Source: Demequinaceae bacterium UBA4004
GTDB taxonomy: Bacteria > Actinomycetota > Actinomycetes > Actinomycetales > Demequinaceae
Assembly (NCBI GenBank): GCA_002384765.1
Contig: DGBM01000138.1
Location: 4,997 to 12,512 of the forward strand
Direction: 5' to 3'
DNA length: 7,516 nucleotides
Made by a program: the position numbers and the translations under genes. Below, in pieces: positions 1 through 6,166 of this stretch (positions are counted from its first letter, which is position 1; every line of letters starts with the position of its first letter). Under the pieces are notes generated by a model, which was given only the letters and a program-made list of their open reading frames with translations, did not search any database and was not told the origin of the DNA.

Positions 1-1
1 G

Positions 2-1045
2 ACAGGACAGCCGCACCTCCTGCGTGGAGTGGGCTACGCCAGCTATGCCGAGCTGACCGGCGTGGGCTCTGGAGCGTCGGTGGCGCCGGGGGCGAAGTAC
101 GTCAGGACAGGGTCCGACAGTGCCGTCGTGACGCTGAGTCCAGACCTGTCAGCGACCGTGTCGCTGGGCTTCCCCTCGCAGGGGCAGGGACACGAGACGG
201 TATTCTCCGAACTGGTGGCTCAAGAGCTCCATCTCGCACCCGACCAGGTCCACATCAGTGGCGGAGACACTCGGTCAACTCCATTCGGCGTTGGAACCAT
301 GGCTAGCCGTGGCGCTGTCGTCGGGTCCGGTGCACTTACCCGGGCCTGCATTGCGATCAATGCCAAGTTGACTGCGATCGCAGCACATTTGCTCGAGGTT
401 GACCCCGCTGACCTCGACATCGAGCCGGGGCGTGTCGTGGTTCGTGGGTCCAAGGACAATTTTGTCTCCACAGAGCAACTCGTCCACGCCGCCTATTTCG
501 ATGTACGAAAGCTGCCGGACGGAGTGACGCCGGGAATGACGGAAATCGGCTACTACGACCCCAAATTCGGCACCTTCGCCAACGCCACCCACGCCGCCGT
601 CGTGGATGTGGACATCGAGACCGGCAAGGTGGTGGTCCGTGACTACGTCGTCATTGAGGACGTGGGTCGCTTGCTCCACCCCCTGCTAGCAGACGGACAG
701 ACGCGAGGCGCCGTGATCCAAGGTCTCAGCGGCGCGCTCCAGGAACGCATTGTCTATGACGACGCGGGTATGAACACGACCACCGATCTCTTGACGTATC
801 CGCTGTTCAGCGCTCGCGACCTGCCGCGGTTGCACATCGAGCACGTCGAGTCGAAGTCCGAGGTTTCACTCACAGGAGTCAAAGGGGTCGGCGAGGGCGG
901 CACGATCGCTGCGCCGGCGGCAGTCGCCAATGCGGTAGCCGACGCTCTTCGCCACCTGGCGACGGAGACCGTGACGTCCTTCCCCCTCACGCCTGAGGTT
1001 GTGCTTGCTCTCGTGCACGGAACCTCGTTGGCGAGTCGGCAGTGA
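2..1045 (+). CDS. Molybdenum hydroxylase large (molybdopterin-binding) subunit, C-terminal part
   Basis: This is the catalytic subunit of a xanthine dehydrogenase / CO dehydrogenase / quinoline 2-oxidoreductase-type enzyme, which hydroxylates a carbon using water and passes electrons through the partner 2Fe-2S and FAD subunits. The reading frame is open from the first complete codon at 2, so the GTG at 29 is internal and the gene is cut by the window edge; about 347 of the usual 750-800 residues are visible. Seen: the cofactor-binding motif QGQGHET (codons 179-199), a GTMASR segment (293-310), a DVGRLLHPLLADGQ segment near 659-700, and GVGEGG near the C-terminus with the Glu codon at 893-895, which matches the conserved catalytic base of the family. 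The active-site loop that best separates CO dehydrogenases from other members lies upstream, so the substrate class is open. The stop overlaps the next start as GTGA (1042-1045). Confidence 0.93.
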   Translation, partial: TGQPHLLRGVGYASYAELTGVGSGASVAPGAKYVRTGSDSAVVTLSPDLSATVSLGFPSQGQGHETVFSELVAQELHLAPDQVHISGGDTRSTPFGVGTMASRGAVVGSGALTRACIAINAKLTAIAAHLLEVDPADLDIEPGRVVVRGSKDNFVSTEQLVHAAYFDVRKLPDGVTPGMTEIGYYDPKFGTFANATHAAVVDVDIETGKVVVRDYVVIEDVGRLLHPLLADGQTRGAVIQGLSGALQERIVYDDAGMNTTTDLLTYPLFSARDLPRLHIEHVESKSEVSLTGVKGVGEGGTIAAPAAVANAVADALRHLATETVTSFPLTPEVVLALVHGTSLASRQ

Positions 1046-1932
1046 AGCCGCCTGCATTCGACTACGTGCGTGCAGAGTCGCTCGAGCATGCCCTCGACAC
1101 CCTCGGTCGGTACGGCGATGAATGCCGGATCCTCGCGGGCGGGCAGAGTCTCATCGGTCAGCTCAACAAGCGCGTCCTCACCCCGGGCGTTCTTCTCGAC
1201 ATCAACGGACTGACACAGCTGCGGCGTGTTGACGACCACGGCGACACAGTGGTGGTCGGCGCGCTCACGCGGCATCGGGACCTCGAGATGCGGCAGGCCC
1301 AACGACGCGACCTCCCACTGTTTCGACGGGTCGCGTCGTTGATCGGCCATCCGCAGATCCGGTACCGGGGAACGGTCGGCGGCAGCCTGTGCCACAGCCA
1401 GGAGGTTGCCGAGTGGTCGGTCCTGTGCTGTTTGCTTGAGGCGACGATCACGCTTCGGTCGGCGACCGGGCGGCGCACGTTGACGGCCGACGAGTTCTTC
1501 CGCTCGCGCTTCGTCACCGCGCGTGCAGCCGACGAACTCCTGGAACAGGTCACGATTCCCACGTTGGACTCCATGACCGGGTGGTTCTTTGATGAGGTCG
1601 GCCATTCGCACGGGGCGACGTTCATCGCGGTCGGGGTCACAGGTCGGCTCGACAACGAGGGCAGGCTGGCCTCGCTTCGTGTGGCAGCCGGAGGCATCAG
1701 CGAGGTTCCGGTCGAATCGGTGATCTCAACATCCATGATCGGCGAGTCGCTTACCCCAGAGGCCGTGGAAGACGCCCGCGCACGATGTCTCTCCGAGTTC
1801 AGGGACCGGGGCCATGACGACGGGCCAACGTCTCTTGACTACCGCGCGCGGGCCGCAAGCAACCTGGTCGCCCGAGGACTGCTGGCAATCGCAGCGCCCC
1901 CGGCATCAGCAACAGAGGGCGGGGACAGATGA
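1042..1932 (+). CDS. Molybdenum hydroxylase medium (FAD-binding) subunit
   Basis: This 296-residue protein is the flavoprotein subunit of the molybdenum hydroxylase and would pass electrons from the 2Fe-2S clusters to an acceptor. Its length fits the CoxM / 4-hydroxybenzoyl-CoA reductase beta / NdhF-type family (about 280-300 residues). Seen: N-terminal family segment (FDYVRAESLEHAL), first FAD motif AGGQSL at residues 32-37, and second FAD motif TVGGSLCHS at 111-119. The second motif departs from the common TxGGSxxHADPxAE form: HADP is replaced by HSQE, while AE follows at 123-124. The later aromatic-to-GD segment is also divergent (GWFFDEVGHSHGATF). The GTG start at 1042 lies in a 4-nt overlap with the large-subunit stop and has a GGCGAG ribosome-binding sequence at 1030-1035. 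The family assignment is secure; the substrate is not shown by this subunit. Confidence 0.93.
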   Translation: MKPPAFDYVRAESLEHALDTLGRYGDECRILAGGQSLIGQLNKRVLTPGVLLDINGLTQLRRVDDHGDTVVVGALTRHRDLEMRQAQRRDLPLFRRVASLIGHPQIRYRGTVGGSLCHSQEVAEWSVLCCLLEATITLRSATGRRTLTADEFFRSRFVTARAADELLEQVTIPTLDSMTGWFFDEVGHSHGATFIAVGVTGRLDNEGRLASLRVAAGGISEVPVESVISTSMIGESLTPEAVEDARARCLSEFRDRGHDDGPTSLDYRARAASNLVARGLLAIAAPPASATEGGDR

Positions 1933-2462
1933 GCCGCAGCAATGTGACGGTTAGCGTGAATGGCGAGCAGTCGACTCACGAGATTGATACGCGACGGCTG
2001 CTGGTTGACTTCATTCGTGAGGACCTGTCCTTGACCGGGACACACATCGGATGTGAGCAGGGTGTCTGTGGAGCCTGCACGGTCCGCGTGGACGGCGAGC
2101 CGGTGCGCAGCTGCTTGATGCTGGCTGTCCAGGCAGACGGAGGATCGATCGAGACAGTCGAGGCACTTGCAGATCATCCGGTCGGTGGACTCCTGCAGGA
2201 GGCCTTCTCGCGACGCCACGCACTACAGTGTGGCTTCTGCACGGCAGGGCTGCTCGTCAGTGCCACCTCGGTCCTGGCGTCTCGGGACGACCTCGATCAG
2301 GAGTGGCACGAGCGTGACGTCGAGAACCACGTCGCGGGACACCTGTGCCGCTGCACGGGCTATAGCGCGATCGTTGATGCCGTCAACGAGGTGGACCGAG
2401 CGCCGGCAACCGCGCCGACCGCTGAGGGACTCGAGTTCGACGACGGGCGGTCCACTGAATGA
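1929..2462 (+). CDS. Molybdenum hydroxylase small (2x[2Fe-2S]) subunit
   Basis: This 177-residue protein is the iron-sulfur subunit linking the molybdenum site to FAD. Two domains are visible. The N-terminal plant-type ferredoxin domain carries C42, C47, C50 and C62 (GCEQGVCGACTV then SC). The C-terminal helical domain carries C101 and C104 (QCGFCTAG) and C140 and C142 (HLCRCTGY), the usual ligands of the cluster nearest the molybdenum; Q100 is the residue that in relatives contacts the pterin. All eight Cys ligands are present, so the subunit looks functional. The motif reads CTAG instead of the commoner CTPG. A short acidic tail of about 20 residues follows the fold. The ATG start overlaps the previous stop as ATGA (1929-1932), with a purine-rich GAGGGCGGGGA just upstream. 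Order large-medium-small in one transcript supports one heterotrimeric enzyme. Confidence 0.96.
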   Translation: MSRSNVTVSVNGEQSTHEIDTRRLLVDFIREDLSLTGTHIGCEQGVCGACTVRVDGEPVRSCLMLAVQADGGSIETVEALADHPVGGLLQEAFSRRHALQCGFCTAGLLVSATSVLASRDDLDQEWHERDVENHVAGHLCRCTGYSAIVDAVNEVDRAPATAPTAEGLEFDDGRSTE

Positions 2463-3451
2463 GGCGATTGAGTGCAGGGGTGCATTCCGAACTCGGCATA
2501 CTGGGGAATATGGGAGACACTAGAACCGTCCGAGATCATGAGGGCTCCGATGCAAAGCTGAGCGAGAGCGGACACGGCGAATCGATCTGGACCTCTCTGG
2601 GCACGACGTCCATCCGCATCGACTATGACTTTGTCGGTGGCTGGCGCACCAGAATTCTGCAGGCCGGAGACGGCGACGCCATTATCCTTCTCCATGGGAC
2701 CGGCGGTCACCTCGAGGCGTATGCCCGCAACATTGAGAAGCTCGCGGTGGGCCACCGAGTTATAGCGTTCGATTTTCCCGGGCACGGATACTCGGATCTC
2801 GCAACCTCGGATTTGGAAATCCCCGATTACGTGCGTCATCTGAAGCACCTCATGGATCGCTTGGGGCTTCCCCGTGCGACTCTTTGCGGTGAAAGTCTCG
2901 GGGGCTGGGTTGCCGTCAAGTTCGCTGCGACCTACCCGCACATGGTCAGTCGGCTCATCCTGAACACACCTGGCGGCATGAAGGCTGACCCGAAGGTGAT
3001 GGAGCGCATCAGAACGCTGAGTCAGAACGCAGCCGATGACCCAACCCGGGACCAGATCCGACGCCGGCTGGAGTGGCTGATGGCGGACCCTGACACCGTC
3101 ACCGACGAGTTGGTGTCGGTGCGGCGAGCCATCTACTCGCGTCCAGGTTTTGCGGAATCGATGCGGCACATCCTGTGTCTGCAGTATCCCGAGTTGCGCG
3201 CTAGGAACCTCATCACCGCTGAGGAGATCGAAGCCGTCCGCGCCCCCACTCTCGTGGTCTGGACGAGTGACGATCCCTCTGGCCCGGCGGCCGATGGCAT
3301 GGCCCTGGCCGAGGCGCTCGACAACGCAACGTACAAGCTGATCGAGGGGGCAGGCCACTGGCCGCAGTGGGAGCAGTCTGAAGTTTACAATGCAGTCGTC
3401 GAAGAGTTCATGGCCTCGCATCCGCAATCCGGGCGAGAGGCCGGCTCATGA
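2459..3451 (+). CDS. Alpha/beta hydrolase of the meta-cleavage-product (C-C bond) hydrolase type
   Basis: A 330-residue alpha/beta-hydrolase that probably hydrolyses the carbon-carbon bond of a ring-fission product (2-hydroxy-6-oxo-dienoate type). Seen: oxyanion region HGTGGH at 79-84, nucleophile elbow GESLGG with S146, acid at D271 or D272 (TSDDPSG), and H300 in GAGHWPQWEQ. The His-Trp-x-Gln-Trp-Glu pattern is typical of BphD/MhpC-like meta-cleavage hydrolases, but the GPGA of BphD-type oxyanion loops is absent. An arginine-rich lid segment (RRRLEWL, 201-207) is where BphD-like enzymes keep a substrate-binding Arg. The start is uncertain: ATG 2459 forms an ATGA overlap with the previous stop but gives a roughly 40-residue N-terminal extension without recognisable features; ATG 2510 would give 313 residues. 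A general esterase cannot be excluded, though the aromatic-pathway context favours the C-C hydrolase reading. Confidence 0.88.
   Translation: MRRLSAGVHSELGILGNMGDTRTVRDHEGSDAKLSESGHGESIWTSLGTTSIRIDYDFVGGWRTRILQAGDGDAIILLHGTGGHLEAYARNIEKLAVGHRVIAFDFPGHGYSDLATSDLEIPDYVRHLKHLMDRLGLPRATLCGESLGGWVAVKFAATYPHMVSRLILNTPGGMKADPKVMERIRTLSQNAADDPTRDQIRRRLEWLMADPDTVTDELVSVRRAIYSRPGFAESMRHILCLQYPELRARNLITAEEIEAVRAPTLVVWTSDDPSGPAADGMALAEALDNATYKLIEGAGHWPQWEQSEVYNAVVEEFMASHPQSGREAGS
2497..2512 (+). promoter_or_regulatory. Possible leaderless promoter -10 element ahead of the internal ATG at 2510
   Basis: CATACT at 2497-2502 resembles an actinobacterial -10 hexamer, keeping the A at position 2 and T at position 6, and lies 7 nt before ATG 2510. 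That spacing would put transcription start at or near the ATG itself, the arrangement of leaderless mRNAs that are common in actinobacteria. There is no convincing -35 hexamer at 16-18 nt upstream, so this is weak. If real, it would favour the shorter hydrolase and give the dioxygenase genes a promoter separate from the molybdenum hydroxylase. Confidence 0.18.
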
Positions 3452-3987
3452 TTGGCGACCTCCGAGACGGGATTTCGGGCTCGTTGGCGGCCCGACTCGA
3501 AGTCGAGGACTTCTACTACCTCGAGGCCGACCTGCTGGACGACCGGCTTTTCGATCAGTGGCTCGAACTCTTCGCGGACGACTGCCGCTACGTCATGCCC
3601 GTGCGCCGCAATATCGCAGCGAACTCGGATCCCTCATTGGAGTCGACGCAAGCGGGACAAGACATTCTGTGGTTCGACGAGGACAAGCGGACGCTTGAGA
3701 TGCGAGTCCGTCAGCTGAACACCGGCACGCACTGGGCCGAGGAGCCAGTCTCCCGGGTGGCGCACCTGATCAGCAACGTGCGGATCGTGGCTCAGCGTCA
3801 CCAGGAACTGGACGTAACCAGCAGGTTCCTCGTGTATCGAAACCGCGTCGACGACGAGACAGACGTTCTCGTTGGACGTCGAACAGACACGCTCCGCCGC
3901 ACCGACGACGGCCTCGTCGTCGCGGCGCGCGCAATTCGGCTCGAGCAAAGCGTCCTCATGGCGAAAAGCCTGACAGTCTTCTTCTAG
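3448..3987 (+). CDS. Ring-hydroxylating dioxygenase beta (small) subunit
   Basis: A 179-residue protein of the aromatic-ring-hydroxylating dioxygenase beta family (SnoaL/NTF2-like fold, usually 160-190 residues). It has no metal centre and builds the alpha3beta3 hexamer with the alpha subunit. Seen: an N-terminal helix segment VEDFYYLEADLLDDRLFDQW (19-38), the DDCRYVMPVRRN strand (44-55), WAEEPVSRVAHLISNVRI (96-113), VGRRTDTLR (142-150) and the C-terminal RLEQSVL followed by LTVFF (164-179), all characteristic of the family. The ATG start overlaps the hydrolase stop as ATGA (3448-3451) and has GAGAGG at 3435-3440 with 7-nt spacing. It is encoded before its alpha partner, the reverse of the usual alpha-beta order in biphenyl, naphthalene or benzoate dioxygenase operons. 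Confidence in family is high; beta subunits tell little about substrate. Confidence 0.95.
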   Translation: MIGDLRDGISGSLAARLEVEDFYYLEADLLDDRLFDQWLELFADDCRYVMPVRRNIAANSDPSLESTQAGQDILWFDEDKRTLEMRVRQLNTGTHWAEEPVSRVAHLISNVRIVAQRHQELDVTSRFLVYRNRVDDETDVLVGRRTDTLRRTDDGLVVAARAIRLEQSVLMAKSLTVFF

Positions 3988-4003
3988 CCCACCTCTCTCA
4001 ATC

Positions 4004-4009
4004 AAGGAG
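4004..4009 (+). promoter_or_regulatory. Shine-Dalgarno sequence of the dioxygenase alpha gene
   Basis: AAGGAG sits 8 nt before ATG 4018 in the 30-nt gap after the beta-subunit stop. It is a clear independent ribosome-binding site, whereas the genes upstream are joined by overlaps, and it fixes the alpha start. The gap shows no terminator-like hairpin. Confidence 0.85.
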
Positions 4010-4017
4010 TTTTCGAA

Positions 4018-5424
4018 ATGGCTGCGGAGAATCTGCTGGGGCGCACAAGCGCTGTGACTGATCTTGTCGATACGCCTCGTGGTCTCATTAGTAGGGAGAT
4101 CTTTGTCAGCGAGGAGATCTTCCGCTGGGAGGCCGAGCAATTGTTTGCGCGCGCGTGGCTTTTCATTGGTCACGAATCGCAAGTACCGAATCCTGGCGAT
4201 TTCTTTGTGTCGAGGATGGGCGGCGAATCAGTAATCCTCACTCGAGACTCCAATGCCGAGATCAGTGTCCTCCTCAACTCGTGTCGTCACCGAGGAATGA
4301 AGGTGTGCAGGTACGACGTCGGCAACACCTTGCAATTCACCTGTCCTTATCACGGCTGGTCGTATTCGATCGACGGGTCGCTAGTGTCAGCGCCGGGAGA
4401 TCTCTTCGGCGTACCCCAGTTCAGGGACTCCTATGGCGGACAGCTGCGCAAGGAGGACTGGGGTCTCGTCAAGGTCGCCCGGATCGCGAACTACCGCGGA
4501 CTGATCTTCGCGACTTGGGACGCCGATGCCGTCGAATTCGACGAGTACATCGGAGGTTTCCGGTTCTGGCTCAACAACCTCGCTGACAGCCTCGGCGGGG
4601 TCGAAGCCGGCGCCGAGGTCTTCGGCGGGGTGATCAAGTGGCGAGTGCCCGCGAACTGGAAGTTCGTGTCCGAGAACTTCATCGGGGACGCTTACCACGC
4701 GGCAACGAGCCACTCGAGCGTGGAGGCCGCAGGCATCGGTCCGGCAGGCGTCTCTGGCACACGACACGGAGTGGACAACACGAAGCTTCGAGCCCGTCAA
4801 GAGGTGTGGCGCGCGACCTCGTTCAAGCACCTCGGGCACGGGGCCACAGATTCGGCGGACGAGGTCCGCGTGCCCCCGGTGTTTACCGACAGCGAGGCAC
4901 TTACCGCGTATTTCGGAGACCTGAACGCGGCCAAGCGTGCCAAGCGTGAAGCAGACGGGCATCCGCTGGGCGCTCACGGGCCGGCCACACTCTTTCCGAG
5001 CATGTCGATCCACGCCCTGGGGTTCCCCAAGACGATTCTTGTCGCCCACCCGATCAGCCCCTGGGAGACCGAGATGTGGCGATGGTTCGTGGTGGACAAG
5101 GACGCCACGCCTGAGGCACGCGAGTGGTTGCGCCACTACTACATGCGCTACTCGGGTCCCGCGGGTATGACCGAACAAGACGACATGGAGAACTGGAACT
5201 ACGCCACCGAGGCGAGCCGCGGAGTGATCGCGCGCAGGTATCCCTACAACTACTCACAGGGCCTCGGCATGACGGCGCCAAGCACTCTCGACGACGGGAT
5301 CGAAGCGACGTTCTGGGCCACCGAAGAGAACGCTCGAAACTTCTATGGCCGCTGGTCGGAGTTCGTGTCGGGCACGTCGTGGGACGACCTGATGGCCGGC
5401 GCACGACAGAACGGCTCGGACTAA
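4018..5424 (+). CDS. Ring-hydroxylating dioxygenase alpha (large, Rieske) subunit
   Basis: A 468-residue catalytic subunit that uses O2 and electrons from ferredoxin to form a cis-dihydrodiol on an aromatic ring. Seen: Rieske [2Fe-2S] motif C-x-H-x17-C-x2-H with C89, H91, C109 and H112. The mononuclear iron site in ENFIGDAYHAATSH (219-232) has H227 and H232 as ligands and D224 as the likely bridging Asp to the neighbouring Rieske centre. The third ligand is an Asp of EQDDMENW (386-393), D388 or D389. The C-terminal stretch with GPAGMTEQDD and ENWNYATEASRG resembles actinobacterial polycyclic-aromatic and dibenzofuran dioxygenases of the PhdA/NidA/DfdA kind more than benzoate types, judged from memory. 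All ligands are intact, so it should be active. It is preceded by its beta subunit and followed by dehydrogenase, reductase and ferredoxin genes. The exact substrate is unknown. Confidence 0.96.
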   Translation: MAAENLLGRTSAVTDLVDTPRGLISREIFVSEEIFRWEAEQLFARAWLFIGHESQVPNPGDFFVSRMGGESVILTRDSNAEISVLLNSCRHRGMKVCRYDVGNTLQFTCPYHGWSYSIDGSLVSAPGDLFGVPQFRDSYGGQLRKEDWGLVKVARIANYRGLIFATWDADAVEFDEYIGGFRFWLNNLADSLGGVEAGAEVFGGVIKWRVPANWKFVSENFIGDAYHAATSHSSVEAAGIGPAGVSGTRHGVDNTKLRARQEVWRATSFKHLGHGATDSADEVRVPPVFTDSEALTAYFGDLNAAKRAKREADGHPLGAHGPATLFPSMSIHALGFPKTILVAHPISPWETEMWRWFVVDKDATPEAREWLRHYYMRYSGPAGMTEQDDMENWNYATEASRGVIARRYPYNYSQGLGMTAPSTLDDGIEATFWATEENARNFYGRWSEFVSGTSWDDLMAGARQNGSD

Positions 5425-5429
5425 CGGCC

Positions 5430-6104
5430 ATGGCACGAGTCGTGGTGACGGGCGCAGCATCGGGGATCGGAGCGGCGACGGCCGAAGCATTTGTTGAACG
5501 AGGATTCGATGTCATCGGTATGGACCTCGACTGGCCATCCCGCACCGATACTGCGGACGGTCTGACGGCCCACACGATTGACGTCTCGGATGTCGCGGCC
5601 TCGACAGCATTGCTGAGCCAGTTCGGCGACATCGTGCATCTGGTCAACGCTGCCGGAGTACGTCCCCAGGCCTCCTTGGCTATGTCTGATCACGCCATGG
5701 CGCTTCGCTGCCTCGAGGTCAATGCGTTGGGCGCGATGAATGTCATGCGTGTGGTGGTGAATACCGAATCTCCGCTTGAGTCTGTGGTCAACGTGGCCTC
5801 GGCCGCGGCTTGGGGCAAGCAGAATCTTGCGGTGTATGGAGCTTCGAAGGCGGCGTTGCTCTCCCTGACTCGTACGGCAGCGCTGGAGCTGGCGTCGCGC
5901 GGGGTGCGAGTCAACGCGGTCCTGCCAGGGACCACGCTGACCGGGATGCTGCCGGACGGGGTGCAGGCGGAGCCCGCGCCAAGGAACTTCACGGGGCGGG
6001 TCATGGAGCCGAAGGATGTCGGTGCAGCAATAGCCGACGTCGCCATGCTGCGGCTCACAACGGGAGCCACGATCCCCATCGGTCTTCTCCCATCGTCGTG
6101 GTAA
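5430..6104 (+). CDS. Short-chain dehydrogenase/reductase, probable cis-dihydrodiol dehydrogenase
   Basis: A 224-residue classical-type SDR. The expected job, from its place between the dioxygenase alpha and reductase genes, is NAD-dependent oxidation of the dihydrodiol to a catechol-type diol. Seen: cofactor motif TGAASGIG (7-14), an acidic D32 after the second strand (favours NAD over NADP), NAAG (73-76), N98, S124, and Y136-x3-K140 (YGASK), so the catalytic Asn-Ser-Tyr-Lys set is complete. It is shorter than the usual 245-260 residues. The substrate-binding loop is compact, and the C-terminus reads TGATIPIGLLPSSW where most SDRs have TGxxxxVDGG. ATG 5430 is 5 nt after the alpha stop, without a strong ribosome-binding site, suggesting translational coupling; this start places the cofactor motif at the expected N-terminal position. 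Another alcohol-dehydrogenase role is possible. Confidence 0.9.
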   Translation: MARVVVTGAASGIGAATAEAFVERGFDVIGMDLDWPSRTDTADGLTAHTIDVSDVAASTALLSQFGDIVHLVNAAGVRPQASLAMSDHAMALRCLEVNALGAMNVMRVVVNTESPLESVVNVASAAAWGKQNLAVYGASKAALLSLTRTAALELASRGVRVNAVLPGTTLTGMLPDGVQAEPAPRNFTGRVMEPKDVGAAIADVAMLRLTTGATIPIGLLPSSW

Positions 6105-6150
6105 GCCCTGCAACAGAACTCATTCCGGCAAGCTCAACAACCGTGCATGT

Positions 6151-6157
6151 AGAGGAG
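6151..6157 (+). promoter_or_regulatory. Shine-Dalgarno sequence that sets the ferredoxin reductase start
   Basis: AGAGGAG lies 9 nt before GTG 6167. The frame is open far upstream, overlapping the dehydrogenase gene, so this site is the main reason to choose GTG 6167, which also puts the first FAD motif at residue 11 as expected. The 62-nt gap between dehydrogenase and reductase shows no other signal. Confidence 0.75.
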
Positions 6158-6166
6158 AGTGCGACC

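Noticed and set aside
29..31. GTG 29 as the true start of the first gene
   Set aside because: The frame stays open to position 2 with family-like residues (GQPHLLRGVGYASYAE), and the protein would lack more than half of the large subunit.
754..1611. Long open frame of 285 codons on the - strand
   Set aside because: It lies antisense to the large- and medium-subunit genes, shows no recognisable domain, and is the kind of open frame that GC-biased third positions produce.
2360..3427. Open frame of 355 codons on the - strand across the small-subunit and hydrolase genes
   Set aside because: The + strand there encodes complete, motif-bearing proteins; the antisense translation has no family signature.
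3988..4017. Possible promoter or terminator between the beta and alpha genes
   Set aside because: Only the Shine-Dalgarno sequence is visible; the 30 nt contain no hairpin with a T-run and no paired -35/-10 boxes.
4387..5178. Open frame of 263 codons on the - strand inside the alpha-subunit gene
   Set aside because: It is fully covered by a dioxygenase alpha subunit with all iron ligands, and the translation is Arg/Val/Gly-rich without motifs.
5124..5429. Upstream extension of the SDR frame into the alpha gene
   Set aside because: The extension overlaps the alpha C-terminus and is Arg-rich without domain character; ATG 5430 places TGAASGIG at residue 7 as expected for an SDR.
5810..6166. 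Upstream extension of the ferredoxin reductase frame, including a GTG at 6098 that overlaps the SDR stop
   Set aside because: The extension overlaps SDR coding sequence; GTG 6167 has a proper AGAGGAG at 9 nt and the FAD motif then starts at residue 11. GTG 6098 has no good ribosome-binding site.
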